Notes under the pieces: model-generated
The model's database searches: none
What the model saw: the letters and a program-made list of their open reading frames with translations, nothing else
What the model was told of the DNA's origin: nothing
Made by a program: the position numbers and the translations under genes
In this document: piece by piece, positions 8,671 to 17,384 of the stretch
Numbering within the stretch: position 1 is the first letter of the stretch
Layout of the letters: each line of letters opens with the position of its first letter
Source: Candidatus Levyibacteriota bacterium
Lineage (GTDB): Bacteria > Patescibacteriota > Microgenomatia > Levybacterales > UBA12049
DNA length: 33,489 bases
Direction of reading: 5' to 3'
NCBI GenBank assembly: GCA_016180725.1
Contig: JACPAR010000019.1
Location: 1 to 33,489 of the forward strand

Positions 8671-9915
8671 ATGGATAAGATAATTCTTCATATAGATTTT
8701 GATTCTTTTTTTGCCAGTGTGGAGCAGCAACATAATCCTCTTTTGCGTGGCAAACCTATTGGTGTAACAGCGGCAAACAGCAGAACTTGCATTATTGCAG
8801 CAAGCAGAGAAGCAAAAAAGTTTGGGATTAAAACCGGAACGCGAAGCTTCGAAACGCAAAATATATGCCCTGCTATTACTCTTGTACCTGCAAATTTTGT
8901 AAATTACTGGGAAGTAAGCAAAAAATTCATTAATATCTGTAAAGATTATTCGCCATACATAGAAGTATTTTCTATAGACGAACTTTTTATGGATATAACA
9001 AGCAGCCATCATCTTTTTGGCGGTCAATACGGAGTTATAGCACGAATAAGAAATCGCATTAAAAAAGAAATTGGTGAATATATTACGGCCTCATTTGGTA
9101 TTTCATATAATAAACTTCTGGCAAAACTGGCATCGGGACTTCAAAAACCCAATGGTATTGTTGAAATAAGAAAAGAAGACGTTTATAAGATATATAAACA
9201 GGCAAAACTTACTGATGTTTGCGGTATTGGAGAGCGAATTAAAAACAGACTTAATAAAATTGGTATTTATACTCTCTTGCAACTGCGTGAAGTACCTATA
9301 TCTTGTTTAATAAGCGAGTTTGGGCAGGCAGAGGCGTATTTTCTTCATCAAGTCGGCTTAGCAAACGATCCTCACCCTGTTATTCCTTACACAATTTCTC
9401 CATCGGTTAAATCTGTTGGCCGCAATTATTGTTTACCAGAAAACCAATACAATCGGTTAATAGTGCTTCAGAACATTTATGAATTATGCGAAGAAGTCGG
9501 ATTAAAACTTAGGCGTTTAGAAAAAAAGGCAAAAACAATAGGTATTTCTTTGCGCGGTAGTCTAGATGTGCATGGAGAAAAAACAGTAAATTATTACATA
9601 AATAGCGGTAAAGATATTTTTTATGCGTGCAAGTTTCTTATTTCTGATAAATTTATGATTCAAACCCATGAATATATAAGGCAAATTAGCGTATGGGTAT
9701 CTAACCTTGAAGATGTCCGCTATCTTCCCTACCCACTTTTTAAAAATGAGCAAAAGACTGAACGCTTGCTTGCTGCGGTTGATAATATTAATGAGCGGTT
9801 TGGTGATCACACGATTCGTAATGGCTTCTTGCTTTATGCAGATAAATTAACAACTGTCCCAAATGGTTACTTGGCAGATAAGTACGAAAGAACAAGACTT
9901 TCAAATGAATTATAA
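8671..9915 (+). CDS. dinB: DNA polymerase IV (Y family); track ORF starts at 8635
   Basis: MDKIILHIDFDSFFASVEQQ, YSPYIEVFSIDELFMDIT, ASFGISYNKLLAKLASGLQKPNG. Confidence 0.95.
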   Translation: MDKIILHIDFDSFFASVEQQHNPLLRGKPIGVTAANSRTCIIAASREAKKFGIKTGTRSFETQNICPAITLVPANFVNYWEVSKKFINICKDYSPYIEVFSIDELFMDITSSHHLFGGQYGVIARIRNRIKKEIGEYITASFGISYNKLLAKLASGLQKPNGIVEIRKEDVYKIYKQAKLTDVCGIGERIKNRLNKIGIYTLLQLREVPISCLISEFGQAEAYFLHQVGLANDPHPVIPYTISPSVKSVGRNYCLPENQYNRLIVLQNIYELCEEVGLKLRRLEKKAKTIGISLRGSLDVHGEKTVNYYINSGKDIFYACKFLISDKFMIQTHEYIRQISVWVSNLEDVRYLPYPLFKNEQKTERLLAAVDNINERFGDHTIRNGFLLYADKLTTVPNGYLADKYERTRLSNEL

Positions 9916-9931
9916 TATATTCTAAGTTTTC

Positions 9932-10738
9932 TTAAGCTGCTAAAAACTTTGCTTCCTCTATAATACTTTGAACTTTTTCTTGTGGAAGATGAAGCTCGTA
10001 AAGAGAGTTCTGATTGTCAATAATATTTTTTGAAAACACAATGCCTTTTTTTAACAACTGTTGTTTTTGACTTTGCGAAAGTGAGATTAAAGAAGTAATT
10101 GGAGAAAGATTTGATTCTTCAATTAGGTCCCTTAAACTTTTTCCTGCCGGGTAATCCCAACTTACTACGCTCATACCACTACAATATGCATAAGAAATTG
10201 CATCAGATGTTATTTTAGTATTTGTAACAAGCCATACTTGATGAAGATTATTATTTTCTTTTATGTCGTCAAATCGTGCTTTAGTATAAAGCACAACATG
10301 AACATCTGTTTTTGTACCCGGCATGTTATGGAACTTTGCTTCAATCATAGTCCTTTTACCATCTTTTTCTGCAATTACATCGATTTCGTGCGTTATACAT
10401 TTTCCCGCAAGTATGGATCTTATTTTTGTTGAGTACCCCTTTGTTTTAAAAATTTCTGCAATAAAATCTTCAAAGGGATACCCTGTTGGGCCAAGTTCCA
10501 TTATTGCCTGTTTAAGACTGTATTTTGCTTTTCCGTAAGGATTTGGAGAATGCGCTAAAAAATCTGTAACATGACGATAAATTTCCGATGTCGGAATATT
10601 TTCGTATAGCTTAGATTTAACATCGGCCAATGCCTGGCTTTGCAGATCGCCCGATATTCCGGCTCTACGAATTGAATTTAGAAGTTTTTCTTCGCTAAAG
10701 TTTTCTTTTACACCAGTTGCCTTAATAACTAACGGCAT
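9932..10738 (-). CDS. ATP-cone domain fused to a PD-(D/E)XK (Mrr-like) nuclease domain
   Basis: N-terminal ATP-cone pattern (VIKATGVKENFSEEKLLNSIRRAGI...YRHVTDFL); central GKCITHEIDVIAEKDGKRTMIEAKFHN...DVHVVLYTKARFDDI; short C-terminal helical region. Confidence 0.8.
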   Translation of the reverse strand: MPLVIKATGVKENFSEEKLLNSIRRAGISGDLQSQALADVKSKLYENIPTSEIYRHVTDFLAHSPNPYGKAKYSLKQAIMELGPTGYPFEDFIAEIFKTKGYSTKIRSILAGKCITHEIDVIAEKDGKRTMIEAKFHNMPGTKTDVHVVLYTKARFDDIKENNNLHQVWLVTNTKITSDAISYAYCSGMSVVSWDYPAGKSLRDLIEESNLSPITSLISLSQSQKQQLLKKGIVFSKNIIDNQNSLYELHLPQEKVQSIIEEAKFLAA

Positions 10739-10809
10739 AAATTAATGGTATTACGTCACAACTTATTTTGCAAGCCTAATAAGAGTTAAAAATTGCTATA
10801 ATTTAATAA

Positions 10810-12144
10810 ATGGAAAAAAACCAAAAGGATCTCAACTTAATCGAAAAACGAGGCGAACAATACATAATAGATGAGAGTCAGGAAATTAGCATTGGCGAAG
10901 TAGAAAACTGGACAGAAAAACTTTTATCCGCATTTCCGGCACTTAAACATAAGAATTATCAACTCTATTTCTTCGGACAGTTAATATCGTTAATCGGAAT
11001 GTGGCTACAGCGAGTTGCACAGGGTTGGCTTATTTTCCAGCTAACAAATTCTGCATTTTGGGTTGGGACTGTAACGGGTCTAAGCACGTTACCAATTTTG
11101 ATTTTTGGCCTATTTGGAGGAGTAATTGTTGACAGATTTCCAAAAAAGAGAATTCTTTATTTTACTCAATCCTCCTCAATGATTCTTGCATTTCTTCTTG
11201 GAATATTTACTATTGCTGGAAATGCAAATGTTATAAACATTTCTATACTGGCGTTTATGCTGGGCATTGTAGATGCTATAGACAAACCAGCAAGGCAATC
11301 TTTTGCAGTTGAGATGGTTGGAAAAGAAGATTTAGATTCGGCAATTGCTCTTAATTCCGGAATTTTTAATGCAGCCAGAGTATTAGGGCCAGCATCTGCT
11401 GGAATTCTTATAGCTTTTTTTGGGACCGGTTTGGCGTTTATTTTAAACGCAATCAGTTTTATTCCTGTTATAATCGCTTTATATTATATTAGGATTAAAG
11501 AAACTTTACCAAAATCTAATCCTCACCCCTTACTGGCAATCAAAGAAGGATTAATTTATTCGTATTTGCACAAACCTATTCGCAATTTACTTATTTTTTC
11601 AGGATTTGTGTCTATTTTTGGCTGGTCGCACATTACTATTATGCCTGTTATTGCAAAAAATTCATTTCAGGCAGACGCGCAAGGGTTAGGCTATTTATAT
11701 GCATTTTCAGGCCTTGGAGCGTTTATTGGGGCAATATTTATATCTGCATATTCGAAAAAAATTAATTATATAAAGTTTATTATAGTAGGCAATATTTTAT
11801 TTTCTATTCCAATAATAATATTTAGTTTTACAAATAATTTAATAGTTGCATTTCCTTTTCTATTTCTTTCTGGTTTAGGTTTGATTATGCAGTTTTCGGT
11901 AATAAATAGCGCTATTCAGCATATGGTTGACGATAAAATTAGAGGAAGGGTAATGAGTATTTATGTGCTGATGGCTATTGGGACTTCCCCTATCGGAAGC
12001 TTTCAGATTGGTTTAATTGCGGATAATTTTGGAACCTTTATTGCAATTTCTGCAGGAGCTATAATTATGCTTATTAGCGGTTTCCTGTTATTTATGAATA
12101 TGGTTAATGTAAATACAAAATACGAACTAACTCCAAGCAGATAA
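10810..12144 (+). CDS. MFS transporter (MFS_3/EntS-like)
   Basis: About 12 TM helices; GVIVDRFPKKRILYFTQ, AIDKPARQSFAVEMV, GRVMSIYVLMAIGTSPIGS. Confidence 0.9.
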   Translation: MEKNQKDLNLIEKRGEQYIIDESQEISIGEVENWTEKLLSAFPALKHKNYQLYFFGQLISLIGMWLQRVAQGWLIFQLTNSAFWVGTVTGLSTLPILIFGLFGGVIVDRFPKKRILYFTQSSSMILAFLLGIFTIAGNANVINISILAFMLGIVDAIDKPARQSFAVEMVGKEDLDSAIALNSGIFNAARVLGPASAGILIAFFGTGLAFILNAISFIPVIIALYYIRIKETLPKSNPHPLLAIKEGLIYSYLHKPIRNLLIFSGFVSIFGWSHITIMPVIAKNSFQADAQGLGYLYAFSGLGAFIGAIFISAYSKKINYIKFIIVGNILFSIPIIIFSFTNNLIVAFPFLFLSGLGLIMQFSVINSAIQHMVDDKIRGRVMSIYVLMAIGTSPIGSFQIGLIADNFGTFIAISAGAIIMLISGFLLFMNMVNVNTKYELTPSR

Positions 12145-12148
12145 TCTA

Positions 12149-14524
12149 TTATTTATTGGATTTTTTAATAAAAACTGTAAAGTCATTAGGAAGCTGATAA
12201 AGAACTTCATAGTTTTGATCTTTTTTAAATTTTTCTACCATTTTCTTTTGCGCTGCGGGTGAGGGTTGAGCAAACGGATCATTTAAAAGAAAAGCGATAA
12301 TGTCTGCTTTTTCCAGTCCAATAGGAATAGTAAAAATTCTCTGGCGACGTGAAAGATGAGATCCAAGATTATTGGTGGCAGCTATGCTATACCTTTTAGG
12401 AACACTGGTTAAAAAATTATTTATCTCCTGTTTATAAGACAATTGTTTAACAAACATATCTATATTGGGGTTTTTAGAACCTGGTAATGGACCGAATTCA
12501 TAAGCAGAATATAAAGTTGTAATAATTAAAAAAATATAAATAACACTGTTTGACAGTTTTGGTAAAATTTTTTTTATGTTTTTTACTGCAAATATTGCGC
12601 TTGCAAAAAGAAACGGAGTAATTGTTGCCGTATATTGAAAATAAATCTGACGTAGTTGAGAATTATTACTTAAAATATTAATAAGAAAATCGGGTATGGT
12701 AAAAATTAAAAAAAGAGGAGAAAAGACAGATGTAAAACCCAATGGTAAAAACAGTTGTTTAAGATAAATTAATCGGTCGGGTTGAATTAATAACGAAAAA
12801 GTTTTTGAAGGATACAAGATTATATTTTTAGCTATACCTGTTGGAGATGAGCCAAAATCAGAGTAGTAAGATAATGCAAAATGATTGGATCCTCTGGCAG
12901 CCGGTATTGCAAACCAAATTAATAAATAAAAAATTATAGAACAAATAACAAAAACAGACATGCCAAAGACTTTTCTTTTTCCAATAGTTGCAATTATTAG
13001 TCCAAATATAGCTATTGTTGTCCAAACTTGTTCTTTGGTTAGTGCAGCAAGTACTGCCAGTAGTAAAAACAACAGGTATTTTTTTCGCAAGAGATAATAA
13101 ATTGCGCCTAGCAGAAATGTTGTTGCCAAAGTTACCGCATGAAAATCAAAAAGATTTGCGTATTGCACGCTTGGGTTAAGTAAATATAATAGTGAAAAAA
13201 TAAGGGAATAATTTTTATTTCTTAAAATCATTTTTGCCAAAAGAAAAACATAAATTGCACCTGCGGCAACAACAACAGATTGTATTAACAAAAGCATTCT
13301 GGGATCAGACCAAATAAAATAAAATGGTGTAAGTAATACAAGAAAAAAATCTGCATGAATTGCAAGTCTGGAGATTATTTCCGTACCATCAGGATCAGTC
13401 AGTTGAAATATTCTTCCGTGTTTTGTATTCCAGACTACCTGATCCATATTGCCAAGATCAAAACGGCCGGTATAAAAGTTATCGTACCGCATAAAACTTG
13501 CTGTAGTAAAGTAGAATATATATATAACGACTAATAACATAACTACGAGTTCCTGTTTATGATTTTCCACAAAAAACTCTAATTTTTGGACAAGCTTACT
13601 TTTTGTGGTTTTCCAAATAAATGTAAATAAGAAAAATATAAGCTCAGAAATTATAAGTATTACTCTTGAGTAAATAGCGGCAAGTCCCGCAAGGCTTAAA
13701 GGTGTAAGCTTTGAGAGGCCAAATGTTATAGCGCCTTCTCTTACACCAAGTCCCATTGGAGCAACCAGAGAAAGATATCCAAAAAGAAACGATAGCACAA
13801 AATAGCCAACCAGACTTATAATTAACGCTGGAGATAAGAATAAAACGGATGATATAGTAAAATAATATCCCAAGCCAAAGAAAAACATAAAAATAATCGA
13901 GATGCAAAGCAGAAAAAAAATAGTACGCTTTGGAAAATTGGGTAGAATATGCTTTATTATAGAAAAGGGTTTAGCGTTAATACGGTCGGTAAATATTCCA
14001 TGAAATATAAACAGAACTAAACCAAGGATAGCCAAAGCAGAAACAATAATCATAGTTTGTGTGTAGGGGAGGTTATTTAAAACGTAATTTAAAACAAAAG
14101 GCGTAGCAAACAAAGAAACAACTAAGCTCCCCAGAAACAAAAATTCTACCTCTATAATCAGCGAAGAAATAATTATCTTAGAAGGAATTTTTTTTTCCGA
14201 GAAGAAGACTGTTCTGCTTAAAAAAGACCAAATATTCCCGGGAACAAAACGCCTAAGTTCTGTTAATTCCCAGAGAAACATAGTTTCTCTTAAAGAAACA
14301 TTAAATCCTTTATTTCCTATAATTTTTTGCCACAAATAACCCCGAAGAAAATAATAAATAAAAAAACACAGCATTCCAAGGGCAAGTAAAACAGGATTAA
14401 ATTGAATCAAGTCGTAAGCAAGGAAATCTTTCCTTGTAAGAATAGTTTTTAAGATGAAAAAGAAGGCGATTATCGTAATTGGCCAACCAAGAAAAAATTT
14501 TAAAGTAGGTAATAGTTTTTTCAT
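12149..14524 (-). CDS. LPG-synthase-TM/UPF0104-like domain fused to DUF2079-like membrane domain
   Basis: N-terminal flippase-like segment (LRRFVPGNIWSFLSRTVFF..., GLGVREGAITFGLS); C-terminal GRFDLGNMDQVVWNTKHGRIF...HADFF...NPSVQYANLFDFHAVTLAT. Confidence 0.8.
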   Translation of the reverse strand: MKKLLPTLKFFLGWPITIIAFFFILKTILTRKDFLAYDLIQFNPVLLALGMLCFFIYYFLRGYLWQKIIGNKGFNVSLRETMFLWELTELRRFVPGNIWSFLSRTVFFSEKKIPSKIIISSLIIEVEFLFLGSLVVSLFATPFVLNYVLNNLPYTQTMIIVSALAILGLVLFIFHGIFTDRINAKPFSIIKHILPNFPKRTIFFLLCISIIFMFFFGLGYYFTISSVLFLSPALIISLVGYFVLSFLFGYLSLVAPMGLGVREGAITFGLSKLTPLSLAGLAAIYSRVILIISELIFFLFTFIWKTTKSKLVQKLEFFVENHKQELVVMLLVVIYIFYFTTASFMRYDNFYTGRFDLGNMDQVVWNTKHGRIFQLTDPDGTEIISRLAIHADFFLVLLTPFYFIWSDPRMLLLIQSVVVAAGAIYVFLLAKMILRNKNYSLIFSLLYLLNPSVQYANLFDFHAVTLATTFLLGAIYYLLRKKYLLFLLLAVLAALTKEQVWTTIAIFGLIIATIGKRKVFGMSVFVICSIIFYLLIWFAIPAARGSNHFALSYYSDFGSSPTGIAKNIILYPSKTFSLLIQPDRLIYLKQLFLPLGFTSVFSPLFLIFTIPDFLINILSNNSQLRQIYFQYTATITPFLFASAIFAVKNIKKILPKLSNSVIYIFLIITTLYSAYEFGPLPGSKNPNIDMFVKQLSYKQEINNFLTSVPKRYSIAATNNLGSHLSRRQRIFTIPIGLEKADIIAFLLNDPFAQPSPAAQKKMVEKFKKDQNYEVLYQLPNDFTVFIKKSNK

Positions 14525-14550
14525 TTAATTATAATCAAAAGCGCGTGGCT

Positions 14551-14567
14551 GTCGCGTTTGACGCGAC
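14551..14567. other. perfect hairpin GTCGCGT-TTG-ACGCGAC
   Basis: 7-bp stem; shares 14 nt with 2236-2249. Confidence 0.8.
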
Positions 14568-14586
14568 GCAACATATCTAAATATTG

Positions 14587-14659
14587 CGCGTCCGGGGAGA
14601 CTCGAACTCCCAACCACTGGTTCCGAAGACCAGTGCTCTATCCATTGAGCTACAGACGC
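14587..14659 (-). tRNA. tRNA-Arg (TCG)
   Basis: Reverse complement GCGTCTGTAGCTCAATGGATAGAGCACTGGTCTTCGGAACCAGTGGTTGGGAGTTCGAGTCTCCCCGGACGC folds as a cloverleaf; loop CTTCGGA. Confidence 0.95.
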
Positions 14660-14728
14660 TTCTTGCTACCCTATTATAGCGGAAAATTGGTTGTAATTAA
14701 AAGTAGTGAAGTAGTGAAGATTCAAAGT

Positions 14729-15580
14729 TTATTTCATCGACAAAATCTTCCAATTGGGGTTCTCTTGTGTGTTAGGTTTACCAGCATTGGCAAAATACAT
14801 TTTCGATTCAGGCTGACCATCCCAAACTTCCCAAGGAGGTCTTCCAACTAAATTCCAGTGTCCATCGATAAATTTTTGTGGATACTTATTTTGGACAAAC
14901 GCTTCGACCAACTCTCTAATAAAAGTTGGTTCTTTGTCTATATTTTCTGCTATTTCCGCAGCAATTTCGGCTGGAACAATAAATTGCATATCTAGAAAAT
15001 TTCCCGGTCTTCCTCTATAACGAGCACTTTGTGGAAGTTTGCCATCTAGTCTATCGACAGCTCGATAAGAAATAATAACTGCTGGTTCTTCCTGACCATA
15101 CCCAACAGCTTCTCTTACTGTTTTCTGACCAGCTAATTCGTAGTAATCTTCAGTTTTTGCTGCTCTGAGAAGATTTCCTTTATTAACTATTCTTGTCTTT
15201 TTTTCATATTTATTAAAAGGTGCCATTACTAAAGCCTCATGTATTCCCTGTCCATTTAACCATTTTATAAACTGGGTTTGGTCCCATCCTTTCGTAAACG
15301 TTTCAGGACTGAATGTGGCACCTTTCAGTGGCGTATGAGCGTCTACGTTTTCAAAATAAATTCCAAAATTGGCATAATATTTTCTTACACCAGTTTGATA
15401 TACACCCAAAAAACCAGTACGCCTATCTGTTGCAGCACCATCATCCCAAGTACGCAGTTCGCTATAACCTGTTTTCAAGGCATTGCTGATTATTCTTTCT
15501 TTATCCGTAGGCGGTTTTGGATCACCAAAGCCTTGTGTGTCTATATCTTGAGGCGATGGTTTTGGCGCATCGTTATCCAT
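14729..15580 (-). CDS. hypothetical protein (track start 15592 overlaps tRNA-Lys; ATG at 15580 preferred)
   Basis: Long ORF with ordinary composition between two co-oriented tRNAs; no family recognised. Confidence 0.65.
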   Translation of the reverse strand: MDNDAPKPSPQDIDTQGFGDPKPPTDKERIISNALKTGYSELRTWDDGAATDRRTGFLGVYQTGVRKYYANFGIYFENVDAHTPLKGATFSPETFTKGWDQTQFIKWLNGQGIHEALVMAPFNKYEKKTRIVNKGNLLRAAKTEDYYELAGQKTVREAVGYGQEEPAVIISYRAVDRLDGKLPQSARYRGRPGNFLDMQFIVPAEIAAEIAENIDKEPTFIRELVEAFVQNKYPQKFIDGHWNLVGRPPWEVWDGQPESKMYFANAGKPNTQENPNWKILSMK

Positions 15581-15582
15581 AG

Positions 15583-15655
15583 TGAGCCGCACAGGAGTCG
15601 AACCTGTAACCTACTCCTTAAGAGGGAGTTGCTCTGCCAGTTGAGCTAGCGGCCC
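15583..15655 (-). tRNA. tRNA-Lys (CTT)
   Basis: Reverse complement GGGCCGCTAGCTCAACTGGCAGAGCAACTCCCTCTTAAGGAGTAGGTTACAGGTTCGACTCCTGTGCGGCTCA; loop CTCTTAA. Confidence 0.94.
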
Positions 15656-15734
15656 GCTTGACATTACTAACATAGTATACTATACGAGGTAACATGAGGC
15701 AAGAAAAAAGAATATCTGGTATAATTATAATACT

Positions 15735-16742
15735 ATGAGACGAAAAACAAAGATTATCTGCACTATTGGCCCTGCATGTGAATCCGAAGCAATACTCGAA
15801 CAAATGGTAGTAGAAGGTATGGATATAGCCAGATTTAATTTTTCTCATGCAGCGTATGATCAGTTTACAAGGGTGCAAAAGCTTCTTGAAACATTCAATA
15901 AAAAATATAACAAAAAAGTAAAAACCCTCATTGATCTTCAAGGTCCGCGTATTCGTGTAGGTGACCTGCCCGCAGATGGAGTATTGCTCGAAGAAGGAAA
16001 ATACGTTACGTTTACAATAAATAAAGAAAACAAAAATGCTATTTTTATTAACGATCCTTACATTCACATTAATATAAAACCAAGGCACCCTATGTATCTG
16101 GCAAATGGAGATATTGAACTACTTGTCATAAGTAAAAATGGAGAAGAAATAAAAACTAAAATAGTCAGAGGCGGAGTTTTATATTCCCGAAAAGCTGTAA
16201 ACGTTCCGGAAACCGTTTTAACAACCAGCGGACTTACGGAAAAGGATATCAAAGATGTAGAATTTGCTATGGCACATAATGCTGATTACATTGGTCAATC
16301 GTTTATTAAAGATGCACATGATATTTTTAAACTTCGGAAACTGATTAGGGATTCAAAATCTCAAATTATTGCAAAGATAGAAACAAAGCAAGCTGTAATT
16401 AATATAGACTGGATTATTCAGGTTGCAGATCTAATTATGATTGCCAGAGGAGACTTGGGCATAGAGATGCCTCTTGAAGATCTTCCCCTCATTCAAAAAG
16501 ATATAATTAGACGGGCAAATGCCGAAGGAAAACCAACAATTGTTGCCACACAAATGCTTCTAAGCATGGTAAATCACTACCGGCCAACCAGAGCAGAAAT
16601 CTCAGATGTTGCCAATGCAGTTTTAGATGGAGCTTGGGCGGTTATGTTATCCGAAGAAACAGCTTTTGGGAAATACCCACTTGAATCTGTTGAATATTTG
16701 GTAAAAACGATCACTAAAATTGAGCAGTATCAGTCAAATTAA
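15735..16742 (+). CDS. pyk: pyruvate kinase, C-terminal domain absent
   Basis: TKIICTIGPACES, FNFSHA, DLQGPRIRVGDL, AKIETKQAV, MIARGDLGIEMPLEDLP, ATQMLLSMV...RPTRAEISDVANAVLDGAWAVMLSEETAFGKYP; ends just after. Confidence 0.93.
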   Translation: MRRKTKIICTIGPACESEAILEQMVVEGMDIARFNFSHAAYDQFTRVQKLLETFNKKYNKKVKTLIDLQGPRIRVGDLPADGVLLEEGKYVTFTINKENKNAIFINDPYIHINIKPRHPMYLANGDIELLVISKNGEEIKTKIVRGGVLYSRKAVNVPETVLTTSGLTEKDIKDVEFAMAHNADYIGQSFIKDAHDIFKLRKLIRDSKSQIIAKIETKQAVINIDWIIQVADLIMIARGDLGIEMPLEDLPLIQKDIIRRANAEGKPTIVATQMLLSMVNHYRPTRAEISDVANAVLDGAWAVMLSEETAFGKYPLESVEYLVKTITKIEQYQSN

Positions 16743-17384
16743 GAACTTTTGCAAGTTGAACGACATCCTGTGAAGCATGCTTAATCCGTATTTTTTGATC
16801 GCCATTTGGTGCTGTTTTGTTCCGTAACCTTTGTGCTTTGCAAAACCGTACTGCGGGTATTTCTTGTGAAGCTGTTCCATAATATTGTCCCGTTCAACTT
16901 TAGCGATTATTGAGGCTGCAGCGATTGAAAAACTTTTTTGGTCTCCCCTAATTATCCCTTTTTGATTTTTTAATCCTATGCCCTTAAAATATTTAATGTG
17001 AAAACCGTCAACTAAAACAAATTTTCTTTTGTTGGGAAATCTTTCCAGGATTGTTTTTATGGCTTTTCTGAATGCCATCTGCGTTGCCTTACCTATACCT
17101 AATCTATTAATAATACTAACTGAGATTTCTGCCGTTGTAGAAAAAAGCACCAATCTTTTTATTAGTGTATTTAATTTCTGTCTGGATTTTGACGAAAGCT
17201 GTTTTGAGTCTTTTACCTCGTCAAGGATACTCCTCGACGTATAAGAATCTTTGGAGAAAATAACTGCGCCTACCAAAACGGGGCCTGCAAATGCTCCTCT
17301 TCCCACTTCATCCATTCCTATAACCAACTCATACCCTTTGTTCCAAAATTCCTGTTCTTCTGTAAACGAAGGTTTTTGCGACAT
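16734..17384 (-). CDS. rnhB: ribonuclease HII
   Basis: VIGMDEVGRGAFAGPVLVGAVIF, DSKQLS, SIAAASIIAKVERDNIM, HKGYGTKQH. Confidence 0.95.
   Translation of the reverse strand: MSQKPSFTEEQEFWNKGYELVIGMDEVGRGAFAGPVLVGAVIFSKDSYTSRSILDEVKDSKQLSSKSRQKLNTLIKRLVLFSTTAEISVSIINRLGIGKATQMAFRKAIKTILERFPNKRKFVLVDGFHIKYFKGIGLKNQKGIIRGDQKSFSIAAASIIAKVERDNIMEQLHKKYPQYGFAKHKGYGTKQHQMAIKKYGLSMLHRMSFNLQKFLI

Noticed and set aside
8620-9027. Track ORF - 135 aa
   Set aside because: Antisense to dinB; no recognisable motif.
14703-14719. Short tandem AGTAGTGA x2
   Set aside because: 8-nt unit, two copies; expected by chance.
14558-14851. Track ORF + 97 aa (MTRRNISKYCASGETRTPNHWFRRPVLYP...)
   Set aside because: Antisense read-through of tRNA-Arg; GETRTPNHWFRRPVLYPLSYR is a classic spurious tRNA translation.
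15278-15649. Track ORF + 123 aa ending EPHRSRTCNLLLKRELLCQLS
   Set aside because: Antisense to the orphan CDS and tRNA-Lys; C-terminus is translated tRNA.
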